Shown piece after piece: positions 54,051 through 62,366 of a stretch of DNA of 64,000 bases; position 1 is the first letter of the stretch; every line of letters starts with the position of its first letter. The stretch spans positions 1 through 64,000 of the forward strand of contig CALJLN010000019.1 of NCBI GenBank assembly GCA_937982565.1, read 5' to 3'. The notes beneath the pieces were generated by a model. That model was not told the DNA's origin. It saw nothing but the letters and a program-made list of their open reading frames with translations, and ran no database searches. The position numbers and the translations under genes are program-made. This DNA comes from UBA2421 sp002343075 (GTDB lineage Bacteria > Planctomycetota > Phycisphaerae > Tepidisphaerales > Tepidisphaeraceae).

Positions 54051-54134
54051 CCGAATGCCTCTCGACCGACTTGATTTTCTCACCGCCTAGCCGACACTTC
54101 CGCAACCCATTATGTATGAGGCACTTGCGAATCG

Positions 54135-54908
54135 ATGAACCTGCTCGAAACCACCAAACTCGTCAAGTCATACACCGGCCGCGTGGTGGTGGATCATGTG
54201 AGCTTCGTCATCGCGCAGCGGGAGATCGTCGGGCTGCTCGGGCGCAACGGCGCGGGTAAGACTACGACTTTTCGCATGATCCTCGGCATGATCATGCCCG
54301 ACTCCGGGTCGGTTGCGTTTGATGCCCAGGACATTACAGACCTGCCCATGTACAAGCGCGCCCTCCGCGGGATTGGCTACCTCCCGCAGGAGCAAAGTAT
54401 CTTCCGGCAATTGAGCGTGGAGGAGAATCTGCTGGCGATTCTCGAAACACAAAACTTCAACCGCCGTGAGCGACTGAAGCAGGCGCAGCAACTTCTGGAT
54501 CAGTTCGGTCTGACAAAGGTCCGCAAGCAGAAGGCGATCTTCTGCAGCGGCGGCGAGAAACGTAAGCTTGAGATCGCCCGCGCGCTGGTTACCAAGCCCA
54601 AACTGATCTTGCTCGATGAGCCGTTCAGTGCCGTCGATCCCATAGCCGTGGAAGATCTGCAGCGCGAGGTGAAGCGGCTGCGCGATGAGTTTGGCAAGAG
54701 CGTATTGATCACCGATCACAATGTTGCGCAGACGCTCAAAGTGGTCGATCGCGCCATTATTATTAATGATGGAAAAGTGCTCCGCGAAGGCAGCCGGCGG
54801 CAGATTATTAACGACCCGGTCGTACGCGATGCCTATCTCGGCAATACATTTCGGGGCGATGAATTTGACGATATTCCCACCCGCCAGCGCTCTGCAACGT
54901 CCCAATAA
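54135..54908 (+). CDS. lptB: LPS export ABC transporter ATP-binding protein
   Basis: A 257-residue ATPase. Walker A GRNGAGKT (36-43), a Q-loop YLPQEQSIFR, the signature SGGEKRKLEIARAL (a Cys replaces the usual Leu before SGG), Walker B LILLDEPFSAVDPIAV and the switch TDHNV. The AVDPIAV and PQEQSIFR segments are typical of LptB, which drives LPS transport with LptF/G. The other lpt genes are not in the window; kdsB is 3 kb upstream. Confidence 0.93.
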   Translation: MNLLETTKLVKSYTGRVVVDHVSFVIAQREIVGLLGRNGAGKTTTFRMILGMIMPDSGSVAFDAQDITDLPMYKRALRGIGYLPQEQSIFRQLSVEENLLAILETQNFNRRERLKQAQQLLDQFGLTKVRKQKAIFCSGGEKRKLEIARALVTKPKLILLDEPFSAVDPIAVEDLQREVKRLRDEFGKSVLITDHNVAQTLKVVDRAIIINDGKVLREGSRRQIINDPVVRDAYLGNTFRGDEFDDIPTRQRSATSQ

Positions 54909-54971
54909 TCAATTGGTGCTCGCTGCGATGGCAAATGCAACACATACACGCGCCTGAGTGCGGAATAGTTC

Positions 54972-55030
54972 AAGTGGATCCACTTCAAAACGAAGTGCTC
55001 CACAGAACCATTTCCAAAGTAAATATTTAC
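54972..55030. other. Palindromes between lptB and the HDOD-GGDEF gene
   Basis: Perfect palindromes aagtggatccactt (54972-54985) and gtaaatatttac (55019-55030) lie in the 253-bp gap. They could be regulator sites; no gene is seen in the gap. Confidence 0.4.
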
Positions 55031-55161
55031 GCCCACTCACTGCTTTCGCGGCGATTTCACTGAAAGTGACCCCACTCTGGCTCCGATAGAAATGTTGTCG
55101 GGACGGTACGCATTCCGTTCATGGATTGAGAAGCGCACACTGTTGGTCGGGATCAGAGAAA

Positions 55162-56655
55162 ATGAATCAAGCACTGATTGAGCAAATCAAGAATTGTCCG
55201 TCGCTGCCGTCGCTACCCAGCATCGCTGTACAGGTACTGGATCTTGCGCAGAAGGCCGATGTTGATATTCCCGAGATCGCCCGCCTGATCAGCAAAGACC
55301 CCGCTCTTAGCACAAAGATGCTTCGCACCGTTAACTCGAGCTTCTATGCTCGAAGTAAAGCGGTGAGCACGATCAGCCAGGCGTTGGTCATTCTTGGTCT
55401 GCAATCGGTCAAGACGCTGGTGCTCGGGTTTTCGCTGGTCTCGAACCTGTCGAAGTCAAAGTCGAATGGGTTCAATCACATTAACTACTGGCGACGCGCC
55501 ATCTACTCGGCCACCGCAGCACGGGTAATCGCGAGCAAGCTTGCCATGGTTCAGCAGGAAGAAGCATTCCTCTGTGGTCTGCTGAAGGACATCGGAATGC
55601 TCGTACTCGATCAAGTCGCCGGCGATAAGTATGGCGGCCTGTTCGACAAGGCGACCTCTCACCTGAACCTCTCCGAGCTAGAAGCGGCTGAACTGGGAAT
55701 GTCCCATGCGGAAGTCGGCGGTTACCTCGCCGAAGAGTGGAAACTCCCCGCGATGCTCGCCGCACCGATCAAGTATCATCATTCGGTTGACCAAGTGAGC
55801 GACCCAGCACTGAAAAAACTTGCGGAGCTTGTCGGCCTTGCCGGGCGATGTGCCGACGTGTTCGTCGATACCGATCCCGCGCCCGCGATCGTCAACGTGC
55901 GGCAGATTGCCGAGAGGACGTTCGGTCTCACCGAAGCCGACTGCGATGCCATACTGGCTGACGTCGGCAAGCGCACAAAGGAAATGGCCGGACTGTTTGA
56001 GATCAACATCGGCACCGCAGTGGCTTACGACACGATTCTTAAGAAGGCCAACGAGGCGCTGGTGCAAATCTCGCTGCAAGGCCACATGCAAGCCAGCCAG
56101 TTGCAGCAGCAGAATGAGCAGTTGCAGGAACGCGTCGTCACCGATGCACTCACCCGGCTGGCTAATCGCGCCCGGTTTGATGAATTCCTGGCCGAAAAGT
56201 TTGCCGCGGCGACCGCCTCGGGCAAGCCTCTGGCGCTGATCATGATCGACATCGACAAGTTCAAATCAGTCAACGATAAGCATGGTCATCCCGCGGGCGA
56301 CGCGGTGATTCAGGCTGTCGCGCGGCTGGTGAAGGTGGCGTCTCGCGCGACCGACCTTGCGGCACGCTACGGCGGTGAGGAAATGGCGATCATTCTCCCC
56401 GACACGACGCGCCAGCACGCCGCCAACGTCGCTGAGACCGTCCGGCGGGCGCTTGCGGCGAAGCCGATCAAGACGCCGTCTGCGCAGCTTCCCATCACGG
56501 CCAGCTTCGGCGTGGCTTGTGTCGAGCCAGGCGTGCCGATCAAGCTTCCCGCGCACCTCATCAAGGCCGCCGATCTCGCGCTGTATCACGCAAAGAACTC
56601 CGGACGCAACAACGTAAAGGTGTTCATGCCGAAGCCCGCGGCGGTCGCGGCGTGA
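55162..56655 (+). CDS. HDOD-GGDEF protein (probable diguanylate cyclase)
   Basis: A 497-residue protein. The N-terminal HDOD domain (about 5-220) includes LPSLPSIAVQVLDLA and LCGLLKDIGMLVLDQV. A glutamine-rich coiled coil (about 305-330, LQQQNEQLQERV) links it to a GGDEF domain (about 330-495) with an intact active site RYGGEEM (402-408) and the product-inhibition motif RATD (395-398). It should make cyclic di-GMP with feedback inhibition. HDOD probably senses or binds a partner. No cyclic-di-GMP effector is adjacent. Confidence 0.92.
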   Translation: MNQALIEQIKNCPSLPSLPSIAVQVLDLAQKADVDIPEIARLISKDPALSTKMLRTVNSSFYARSKAVSTISQALVILGLQSVKTLVLGFSLVSNLSKSKSNGFNHINYWRRAIYSATAARVIASKLAMVQQEEAFLCGLLKDIGMLVLDQVAGDKYGGLFDKATSHLNLSELEAAELGMSHAEVGGYLAEEWKLPAMLAAPIKYHHSVDQVSDPALKKLAELVGLAGRCADVFVDTDPAPAIVNVRQIAERTFGLTEADCDAILADVGKRTKEMAGLFEINIGTAVAYDTILKKANEALVQISLQGHMQASQLQQQNEQLQERVVTDALTRLANRARFDEFLAEKFAAATASGKPLALIMIDIDKFKSVNDKHGHPAGDAVIQAVARLVKVASRATDLAARYGGEEMAIILPDTTRQHAANVAETVRRALAAKPIKTPSAQLPITASFGVACVEPGVPIKLPAHLIKAADLALYHAKNSGRNNVKVFMPKPAAVAA

Positions 56656-56659
56656 TCAG

Positions 56660-58453
56660 TCAGCGGCCTTGCTGCTTCCGCTGATCGAGATTGCGCATCG
56701 TCGGTAGCAGTGGGTCGGCCAGCGCCTGCTCCCACGATTCGACAATGAGCACAGCAGGGCCTTGCAGCGGTTGCAATTGGTGCGATTCAAAGATGAGCAT
56801 GCCGCCAAGGTCTGCAATCGCTGGCTGCAACTGCAACGCGCGCCAGTTCCTCAGCATGCAATACTCGCCGCGGTGTCGTCTCGGCAGCCCTGTTAGAAAC
56901 TGTCGGCCGACCGCCACATACCGGGTCCGCGCGACGTTGCGCAACTCAAGAGCGCGCAAGTCATAAGCTTCGGCCCACGTCGGTGCCGAGGTCATAACGG
57001 CGATCCTATCGCGAACTCCAATTGGCTGCTCCGCAAGCCACTCCCGCAGAGCGACCAAGTCTTGCCCCCAATCCGACTCGGGAACATCAAACTGCAAACC
57101 CCTTGCTGCGATGTTGTAGAAGCTGTGATACCGCGGGGCGGACACAACGGACTCTACTGCGGAAGTGATGGCCGCCAAGGCGAAAAACGATCGTGCCACC
57201 CGCATGCCTGCGACGCTCGCGCAGCCGCCCGACGTCCGCCCAAGCAAGACAAACGCGATTGGGTATGCGTACAGCAAATACCGCGGCCCGCCGATGTTGA
57301 TGTCGGTCAGCAGCAACATCCCGCCGACCAGAATCGCCCCGGCGCTGGCCCAGCACCACTCAAGCCGGCTCGGACCGCGCCATAACAGCGACAGCACGCC
57401 AACGCTCGCCAGTGCCAACTCTCCGATCGTTGCCTTGCAGAAGACATGCAGCGGAAAATAGCGCCAGTCGCTTCCGAAATACCCTTCGCCAAAGAGTGAG
57501 TTGTAGTAGGTCGATTCTGCCTCCCACTTCTGAACATCAAATCCCTCGACCAGATATCGCGGAAACGGCATCGGAAACTCAGCAGGCAGAATCTGCTGAA
57601 CGCGCTGCATCGTCGATGAAACCGGCTCGAATGACCTGTTCGGCTCGAACATCAGACGAAACCCGAAAGCCCCGCAAAGCGCGATGTAACTCAAGATCGA
57701 AGCCAGAAGCAACCCGGTGACCGACTCCATCAATCGGCTGCGCCATGACTTTGCACCCCGCGGAAGGATCGTGGAGAGCGCAACCAATGCTGGAAAGATG
57801 AGCACCGCATTGAACTTCACCAAGTGCACCGCCGCGACTGCCATCGCTGCGAGGAGGCAGCGCCCGGGGGTTGGGCCGCGGAGAAACGCGATCCACGCCG
57901 CGACAGCCAGCATCATTCCCACAGCAAGCGGCATATCGGTACCGAAGGTGCTTCCCGAAGCGAGAATTGTCGGCGAGAACGCCCAGACAGCCATCGCAGT
58001 TAACCCACCCGCTGCGCCATACAACCGCCTCGCGACTTGCCACACGAGAATCGCCCCAAGGAGCGAGATCGGCAACACTGTCATTCGCGCCGCAATCACA
58101 ATGCCATGCAGTCGATCAAGATTGGCTGCCTGAAAGAGATCATAGTATGCCCAGGCGCGCGTTCCCGCCGCCAGGCTAAGCATTGGACGGGCGACCGGCA
58201 CCTCCACTTCACAAAGCATGTACGCAGGAAGTACGCCCGCCATGCGCATCAGCGGCGGACTTAAGTTATAGATACTGAACTCCCCATATCGCAGGTATGC
58301 CATCCCCGCGGCGACATGCGCGCCTTCGTCGTAGCAGATGCTCTTGGCGGTCGCACAATGAATCAGCAGGCCAAGATGCGCAGCCAGAAGCATCACCACC
58401 GCCAAGGCTTCCATGCCAAGCCTCTTGCGCGGCTCGTTTGCCGGTGCGTTCAT
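56660..58453 (-). CDS. Membrane glycosyltransferase (GT39/ArnT-like)
   Basis: A 597-residue integral membrane protein with about ten predicted helices. The first external loop carries SICYDEGAHVAAG, resembling the acidic catalytic loop of GT-C enzymes such as ArnT/PMT, followed by NLSPPLMR. The C-terminal part is soluble. It would transfer a sugar from a polyprenyl-phosphate donor to an unknown acceptor. The ATG overlaps the stop of the upstream dehydrogenase (ATGA); a GTG at 58465 is also in frame. Confidence 0.75.
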   Translation of the reverse strand: MNAPANEPRKRLGMEALAVVMLLAAHLGLLIHCATAKSICYDEGAHVAAGMAYLRYGEFSIYNLSPPLMRMAGVLPAYMLCEVEVPVARPMLSLAAGTRAWAYYDLFQAANLDRLHGIVIAARMTVLPISLLGAILVWQVARRLYGAAGGLTAMAVWAFSPTILASGSTFGTDMPLAVGMMLAVAAWIAFLRGPTPGRCLLAAMAVAAVHLVKFNAVLIFPALVALSTILPRGAKSWRSRLMESVTGLLLASILSYIALCGAFGFRLMFEPNRSFEPVSSTMQRVQQILPAEFPMPFPRYLVEGFDVQKWEAESTYYNSLFGEGYFGSDWRYFPLHVFCKATIGELALASVGVLSLLWRGPSRLEWCWASAGAILVGGMLLLTDINIGGPRYLLYAYPIAFVLLGRTSGGCASVAGMRVARSFFALAAITSAVESVVSAPRYHSFYNIAARGLQFDVPESDWGQDLVALREWLAEQPIGVRDRIAVMTSAPTWAEAYDLRALELRNVARTRYVAVGRQFLTGLPRRHRGEYCMLRNWRALQLQPAIADLGGMLIFESHQLQPLQGPAVLIVESWEQALADPLLPTMRNLDQRKQQGR

Positions 58454-59406
58454 GGCGCAGGACACCTCGGTGCGCGCCCTTCCAGCACTGCCATCACATC
58501 GCGCACGACCCAGCTCATGTTCTCAATCGCTGTAAACGTGCGCGCTGCCAGGTGCGGTGTTAGCAAAACGTTTTCGAACCCCAGCAGCGGGAAATCGCCT
58601 ACCGGTGGCTCAGGTGAAAACACATCCAGAGCCGCGCCGCCTAGCCTGCCATCGCGAATCGCCGAGGACACCGCGGCGGCATCGAGCACTTCACCGCGCG
58701 CGGTGTTGATTAGGATCGCACCAGACCTCATCTGCGCTATTTCCGCAGCGCCCACCAGCCCACGGTTTTCCTTGCGCCCGTCCACGTGAATACTCACGAT
58801 GTCGGCCTGAGCAAACAGTTGCTCAAAAGTCACCGCTGTCGCAGGAAAGCTTACCTCCGGCGACACGTCGAGCAGGTCGTGATAGATCACGCGCATGTCA
58901 TACCCATTCGCAGCGATCTTACCGACGCGCCGCCCAACTCTTCCCATGCCCAGTATACCAATGGTCAGCTCATCAAACTGTCGCCCTCGGACTGTATCGC
59001 GGATGCGCTTGAACTCTGCCGGCGGATGGACCGCATTGCGCATCAAGCACCACGGTCTGAGTAGTTGTGCGATGTATCCAAAGACAAAATCACCGACGGC
59101 GTGGGTATTGGCATCAGGCGTGTACACCACCGCAACCCCCCGCCGACGACATGCGGCCACGTCGATGTTCTCCAGCCCCACGCCGCCACGACCAACCACC
59201 CCCAAGTGTGGTGCCCGCTGCAATAGCGCGTCGTCCACTTTTGTGTAAGTCCGGACGACCATCCCCCGCGCGACCGCGATCGCTTCGGCAAACGCGGCAT
59301 CACCCACCCCCGCTTCGATGACGCGAGCCCTCGCCTTAAGCCACGCCAGCGGCGCGGCGTCCGAGCCTTCGGTTACAAGAACGATCGGAGGCGACTCGTG
59401 AGACAT
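58450..59406 (-). CDS. D-isomer-specific 2-hydroxyacid dehydrogenase
   Basis: A 318-residue dehydrogenase related to phosphoglycerate dehydrogenase. The NAD motif GILGMGRVGRRVG is central; the catalytic Arg is in NTARGEVLD, Glu in FSPEPPV and His in LTPHLAA. No ACT domain, so SerA-type serine synthesis is possible but not shown. It overlaps the glycosyltransferase gene by 4 bp and is probably cotranscribed with it. Confidence 0.88.
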   Translation of the reverse strand: MSHESPPIVLVTEGSDAAPLAWLKARARVIEAGVGDAAFAEAIAVARGMVVRTYTKVDDALLQRAPHLGVVGRGGVGLENIDVAACRRRGVAVVYTPDANTHAVGDFVFGYIAQLLRPWCLMRNAVHPPAEFKRIRDTVRGRQFDELTIGILGMGRVGRRVGKIAANGYDMRVIYHDLLDVSPEVSFPATAVTFEQLFAQADIVSIHVDGRKENRGLVGAAEIAQMRSGAILINTARGEVLDAAAVSSAIRDGRLGGAALDVFSPEPPVGDFPLLGFENVLLTPHLAARTFTAIENMSWVVRDVMAVLEGRAPRCPAP

Positions 59407-59446
59407 GAACGTTGTTGTACCCGAACGTTGGCGCTGCCAACATGCT

Positions 59447-59472
59447 CTTCAGAAATCGAAGTTTTTCTGAAG
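59447..59472. promoter_or_regulatory. Palindrome between divergent genes
   Basis: cttcagaaa (59447-59455) and tttctgaag (59464-59472), a perfect 9-bp inverted repeat with 8-base spacer, between the dehydrogenase and esterase starts. A candidate operator. Confidence 0.45.
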
Positions 59473-59521
59473 CGCCCTCAGCGCGCTTGTGTTCAGGAAG
59501 ATGACAAGCGAAGATTTTAGC

Positions 59522-61072
59522 ATGACCGCAAAGCCAAACGCGATACTGCTGCTTGTCATCACCGCTGTTACCATCGTTGTTTCCGGGGCGCGCGCTGATG
59601 TCGCGCTGCCCAATCTTTTTTCCGATCATATGGTGCTTCAGCGTGAGGCGACGATCCCAGTCTGGGGCACCGCCGACGCGGGTGAACAGGTCGCGGTGAC
59701 CATCGCGAATCAGTCACGGCTAACGGTCGCCGACGCAAAGGGACGATGGCGGGTCGACTTCGATCCGATCCACTCCGAGCGACCGCTGGTGTTGACCGTG
59801 AAAGGAAAGACCACGCTCACCGTGAACGATATTCGCATGGGTGAAGTGTGGGTCTGCTCGGGACAGTCCAACATGGAATGGCCCATCTCCCGCTCGCTCA
59901 ACGCCGAAGCAGAGGCTGCCGGCGCCAATTGGCCTGATATCCGGTTTTTTAATGTCAGCCCGAAGAAGAAGCCCGCGCGCGAGCCGGCGCGCGACGTTGA
60001 TGCACAGTGGACGATCTGCACGCCGGAGAGCGCCAATGGCTTTAGTGCGGTAGGCTACTTCTTTGGCCGGCATCTGCATCAGAAGCTTGATGGTGTGCCC
60101 ATCGGTCTGATCAATGTCAGTTGGGGCGGCATGCCGGCAGAGGCGTTCACAGACATGGAAACGCTGCGCAGCGATCCCGCGTTCAACGACATTCTCACCC
60201 GGTTCAACAACGCCGTTACGATCTACCCGCAGGCTCTTGCTGCCTATGAGGAGAAACTGGCCGAGTGGGAGCGCGCAAAGAAGGAAGCCGAAGCGAAAGG
60301 CGAAAAGGTTCCCAATCGCCCGGGAGCGCCCTACGGCCCCGATTCACCCAACGGCCCTGCGGCGCTGTGGAACGGGATGGTTCACCCGATCACGCCGTTC
60401 GCCATCCGCGGGGCGATTTGGTACCAGGGTGAGTCGAATGCGGGAGACCCGCTTCGAGCCGCACAGTATCGCAAGCTGCTCCCCGCGATGATCACCGGCT
60501 GGCGACGCGCGTGGGGACAAGGCGATTTCCCGTTTTTGATTGTGCAACTGGCCAACTATCGCGCGCCGGCGAGCCAACCCGCCGAGCCGGAAAGCGCCTG
60601 GGCGCTGCTCCGCGAAGCGCAGACGCTCACCGCCGCCGAGATGAAGCGAGTCGGCCAGGCGGTGACGATCGACATCGGCGAAGCCAATGACATTCACCCG
60701 AAGAACAAGCAGGATGTAGGCCTGCGCCTTGGCCTGGCCGCAGAGAAAATCGCCTACGGCCGTGATGTGATTTTCAGCGGGCCGGCGCTCGATTCAATGA
60801 AGGTTGATGGCGACGCCGCGGTGCTGACTTTCCAACACATTGGCAGCGGTCTCATGAGCAAAACCGAGCGACTCGAAGGCTTCGCCATCCGCGGAGAGGA
60901 CGGGGTGTGGCACCCCGGCGAGGCCACCATCGACGGCGAGACAGTTATCGTCCGCAGCGAACACGTCGCCAAGCCGCACGCGATCCGATACGCCTGGGCC
61001 AACAACCCGCCCGCAAGCCTCTACAACAACGAAGGCCTGCCGGCGGTGCCGTTTCGGACGGATGGGGAGTGA
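59522..61072 (+). CDS. Exported sialate O-acetylesterase-like SGNH hydrolase
   Basis: A 516-residue protein with a signal peptide, then beta-rich LFSDHMVLQREATIPVWG, the nucleophile block VCSGQSNMEWP, IRGAIWYQGESNA and the Asp/His block EANDIHPKN. These are the SGNH catalytic blocks of the sialate O-acetylesterase family, which removes acetyl groups from sialic acid or plant polysaccharide sugars. An alternative ATG at 59501 has a closer AGGAAG. It indicates scavenging of acetylated glycans (inference). Confidence 0.9.
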   Translation: MTAKPNAILLLVITAVTIVVSGARADVALPNLFSDHMVLQREATIPVWGTADAGEQVAVTIANQSRLTVADAKGRWRVDFDPIHSERPLVLTVKGKTTLTVNDIRMGEVWVCSGQSNMEWPISRSLNAEAEAAGANWPDIRFFNVSPKKKPAREPARDVDAQWTICTPESANGFSAVGYFFGRHLHQKLDGVPIGLINVSWGGMPAEAFTDMETLRSDPAFNDILTRFNNAVTIYPQALAAYEEKLAEWERAKKEAEAKGEKVPNRPGAPYGPDSPNGPAALWNGMVHPITPFAIRGAIWYQGESNAGDPLRAAQYRKLLPAMITGWRRAWGQGDFPFLIVQLANYRAPASQPAEPESAWALLREAQTLTAAEMKRVGQAVTIDIGEANDIHPKNKQDVGLRLGLAAEKIAYGRDVIFSGPALDSMKVDGDAAVLTFQHIGSGLMSKTERLEGFAIRGEDGVWHPGEATIDGETVIVRSEHVAKPHAIRYAWANNPPASLYNNEGLPAVPFRTDGE

Positions 61073-61323
61073 TTCTGGTGAGAAAGTCCTCAGGGGGGCA
61101 ATGCTGACCCGGGGAAAGAACGATTCAGGGTGCGACGATATGGCTCTAAATGGCTCTAAGGCCATGTCGTGCTCTTCGGTTTCCCGAAGCGATTTCGTCA
61201 CCCCACACTACCTGGCCGGAGAGCCAGGTTGCGGCATCCGGGAAACACACAATAAACTACACAAGCAGACTTATGGTTGCACGACACGTCATCGCCGCCT
61301 TGTCGTGGCACTCACCAGTCACC
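61073..61323. other. Gap between the esterase and pseudopilin genes
   Basis: 251 bp between convergent genes. A direct repeat atggctctaa (61140-61159) and a 7-bp hairpin acctggc/gccaggt near 61210-61229 are visible; no T-run terminator. Confidence 0.4.
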
Positions 61324-62199
61324 TCAGTTAAATCGTATCGCGCGCGACGCCTCTCGCGCGCTGACCACTTTCGCGCTGCCGTCGCAAAACAGCATGTTGA
61401 TGGCGACAATGTTCGGCGAATTTGCCCGCTTCAGTTTTCCGTGGCGGTTGTAGTCTGGCGTGAAGACGTTTGCATCTGGCACCGCAGGCATGGGCGCAGT
61501 CGCGGGTGTCCACCACGGCCAGTTTGCCGAAACCGACGTGTTAACGTGAATGCTGTCGTAGACCAACGCTCGCTCTGTCGGGCGCGACCATTGTGTCTGC
61601 TTAAAATACCATCCATTTAACTGAGTCTCGGTTCCGGACAAAAAGCGGACCGCCCAGTTGGTGTAAGGCTTTGTCTTCGACGCGGGTGATGACGGCGCCA
61701 AAACCGGGTCTGGTGTGAAGGTGTAGATGTTCATGGAGAAGCCGTTATGAAAATCACTGTTGAACGTCGGATTTCCGGCGACCCACCCCACGCGCGCCCA
61801 AGACGGGCATCCCCACAACACGTTGTTGCCGTCTTTGATCGTCCCGTGTTCTGCCGCGTTCACACCCTCGTTGTTTAGTCCAAGACCATCCGGGGTCTTC
61901 ACTACATATCGTGAGATAAAATGCACCCACCGTTTGTCGCGCGCCACGGGTGTACCGCCGATGACGTTGTACTGGTGCGTTGCCATCGGCCAGTAACCTT
62001 TGTTATCGCTGGCGTAGAGAAAATACGCTTGACCTATCGACTTGAGATTGGACAAGCACTTGGTCTTGTCCGCCTGCGCTTTAGCACTGCTCAGCGCTGG
62101 CAGCAAAATCGAGATCAGCAAGCCAATAATCCCAATCACCACCAACAGCTCCACAAGCGTGAAACCGCGGCTGTTCTTATTGATTCGACTCTCCGACAT
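61324..62199 (-). CDS. Pseudopilin-like protein (prepilin N-terminus)
   Basis: A 291-residue protein with GFTLVELLVVIGIIGLLISILLPAL after an 11-residue leader, a WGCPSWARVGW segment, NRHGKLK and a C-terminal NMLFCDGSAKVVSAREA. It shares this layout with the pair at 35.7-37.6 kb. GGAGG lies 7 bases before the ATG. Standalone, with no pilus assembly genes near; role unknown. Confidence 0.9.
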   Translation of the reverse strand: MSESRINKNSRGFTLVELLVVIGIIGLLISILLPALSSAKAQADKTKCLSNLKSIGQAYFLYASDNKGYWPMATHQYNVIGGTPVARDKRWVHFISRYVVKTPDGLGLNNEGVNAAEHGTIKDGNNVLWGCPSWARVGWVAGNPTFNSDFHNGFSMNIYTFTPDPVLAPSSPASKTKPYTNWAVRFLSGTETQLNGWYFKQTQWSRPTERALVYDSIHVNTSVSANWPWWTPATAPMPAVPDANVFTPDYNRHGKLKRANSPNIVAINMLFCDGSAKVVSAREASRAIRFN

Positions 62200-62238
62200 C
62201 AGGCCTCCAGAGCACTCGGCTGAGATCGCCGAATTGTT

Positions 62239-62283
62239 ATTATATTCGTTATAGAATTATACGGCTAATCGCCTTTCGGGCAA
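62239..62283 (-). promoter_or_regulatory. AT-rich promoter region of the third pseudopilin
   Basis: On the minus strand TTGCCC (62283-62278), 16-bp spacer, TATAAT (62261-62256), and a second TATAAT at 62244-62239. The surrounding 45 bp is far more AT-rich than the genome average seen here. Confidence 0.45.
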
Positions 62284-62366
62284 GGGAAATCGGGTTGAAA
62301 ATTCGTTTGCCGGCGCAGCTATGAGTATAGTACGTTCGCCTCGGCACTGATGTTCGGTAAATTTTA

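Larger units (their letters stand above)
53561..54134. other. Intergenic region between cspA and lptB with two DnaA boxes
   Basis: 574 bp with no gene I can support. It presumably holds the cspA leader and promoter and the lptB promoter. It contains two perfect DnaA boxes in the same orientation, a weak third (ttcgccaca on the minus strand near 53913) and AT-richer stretches near 53690-53740. Confidence 0.5.

Noticed and set aside
53561..54134. Replication origin oriC
   Set aside because: Only two strong DnaA boxes, no clear DNA-unwinding element and no dnaA, dnaN or rpmH nearby. Reported only as a DnaA-box cluster.
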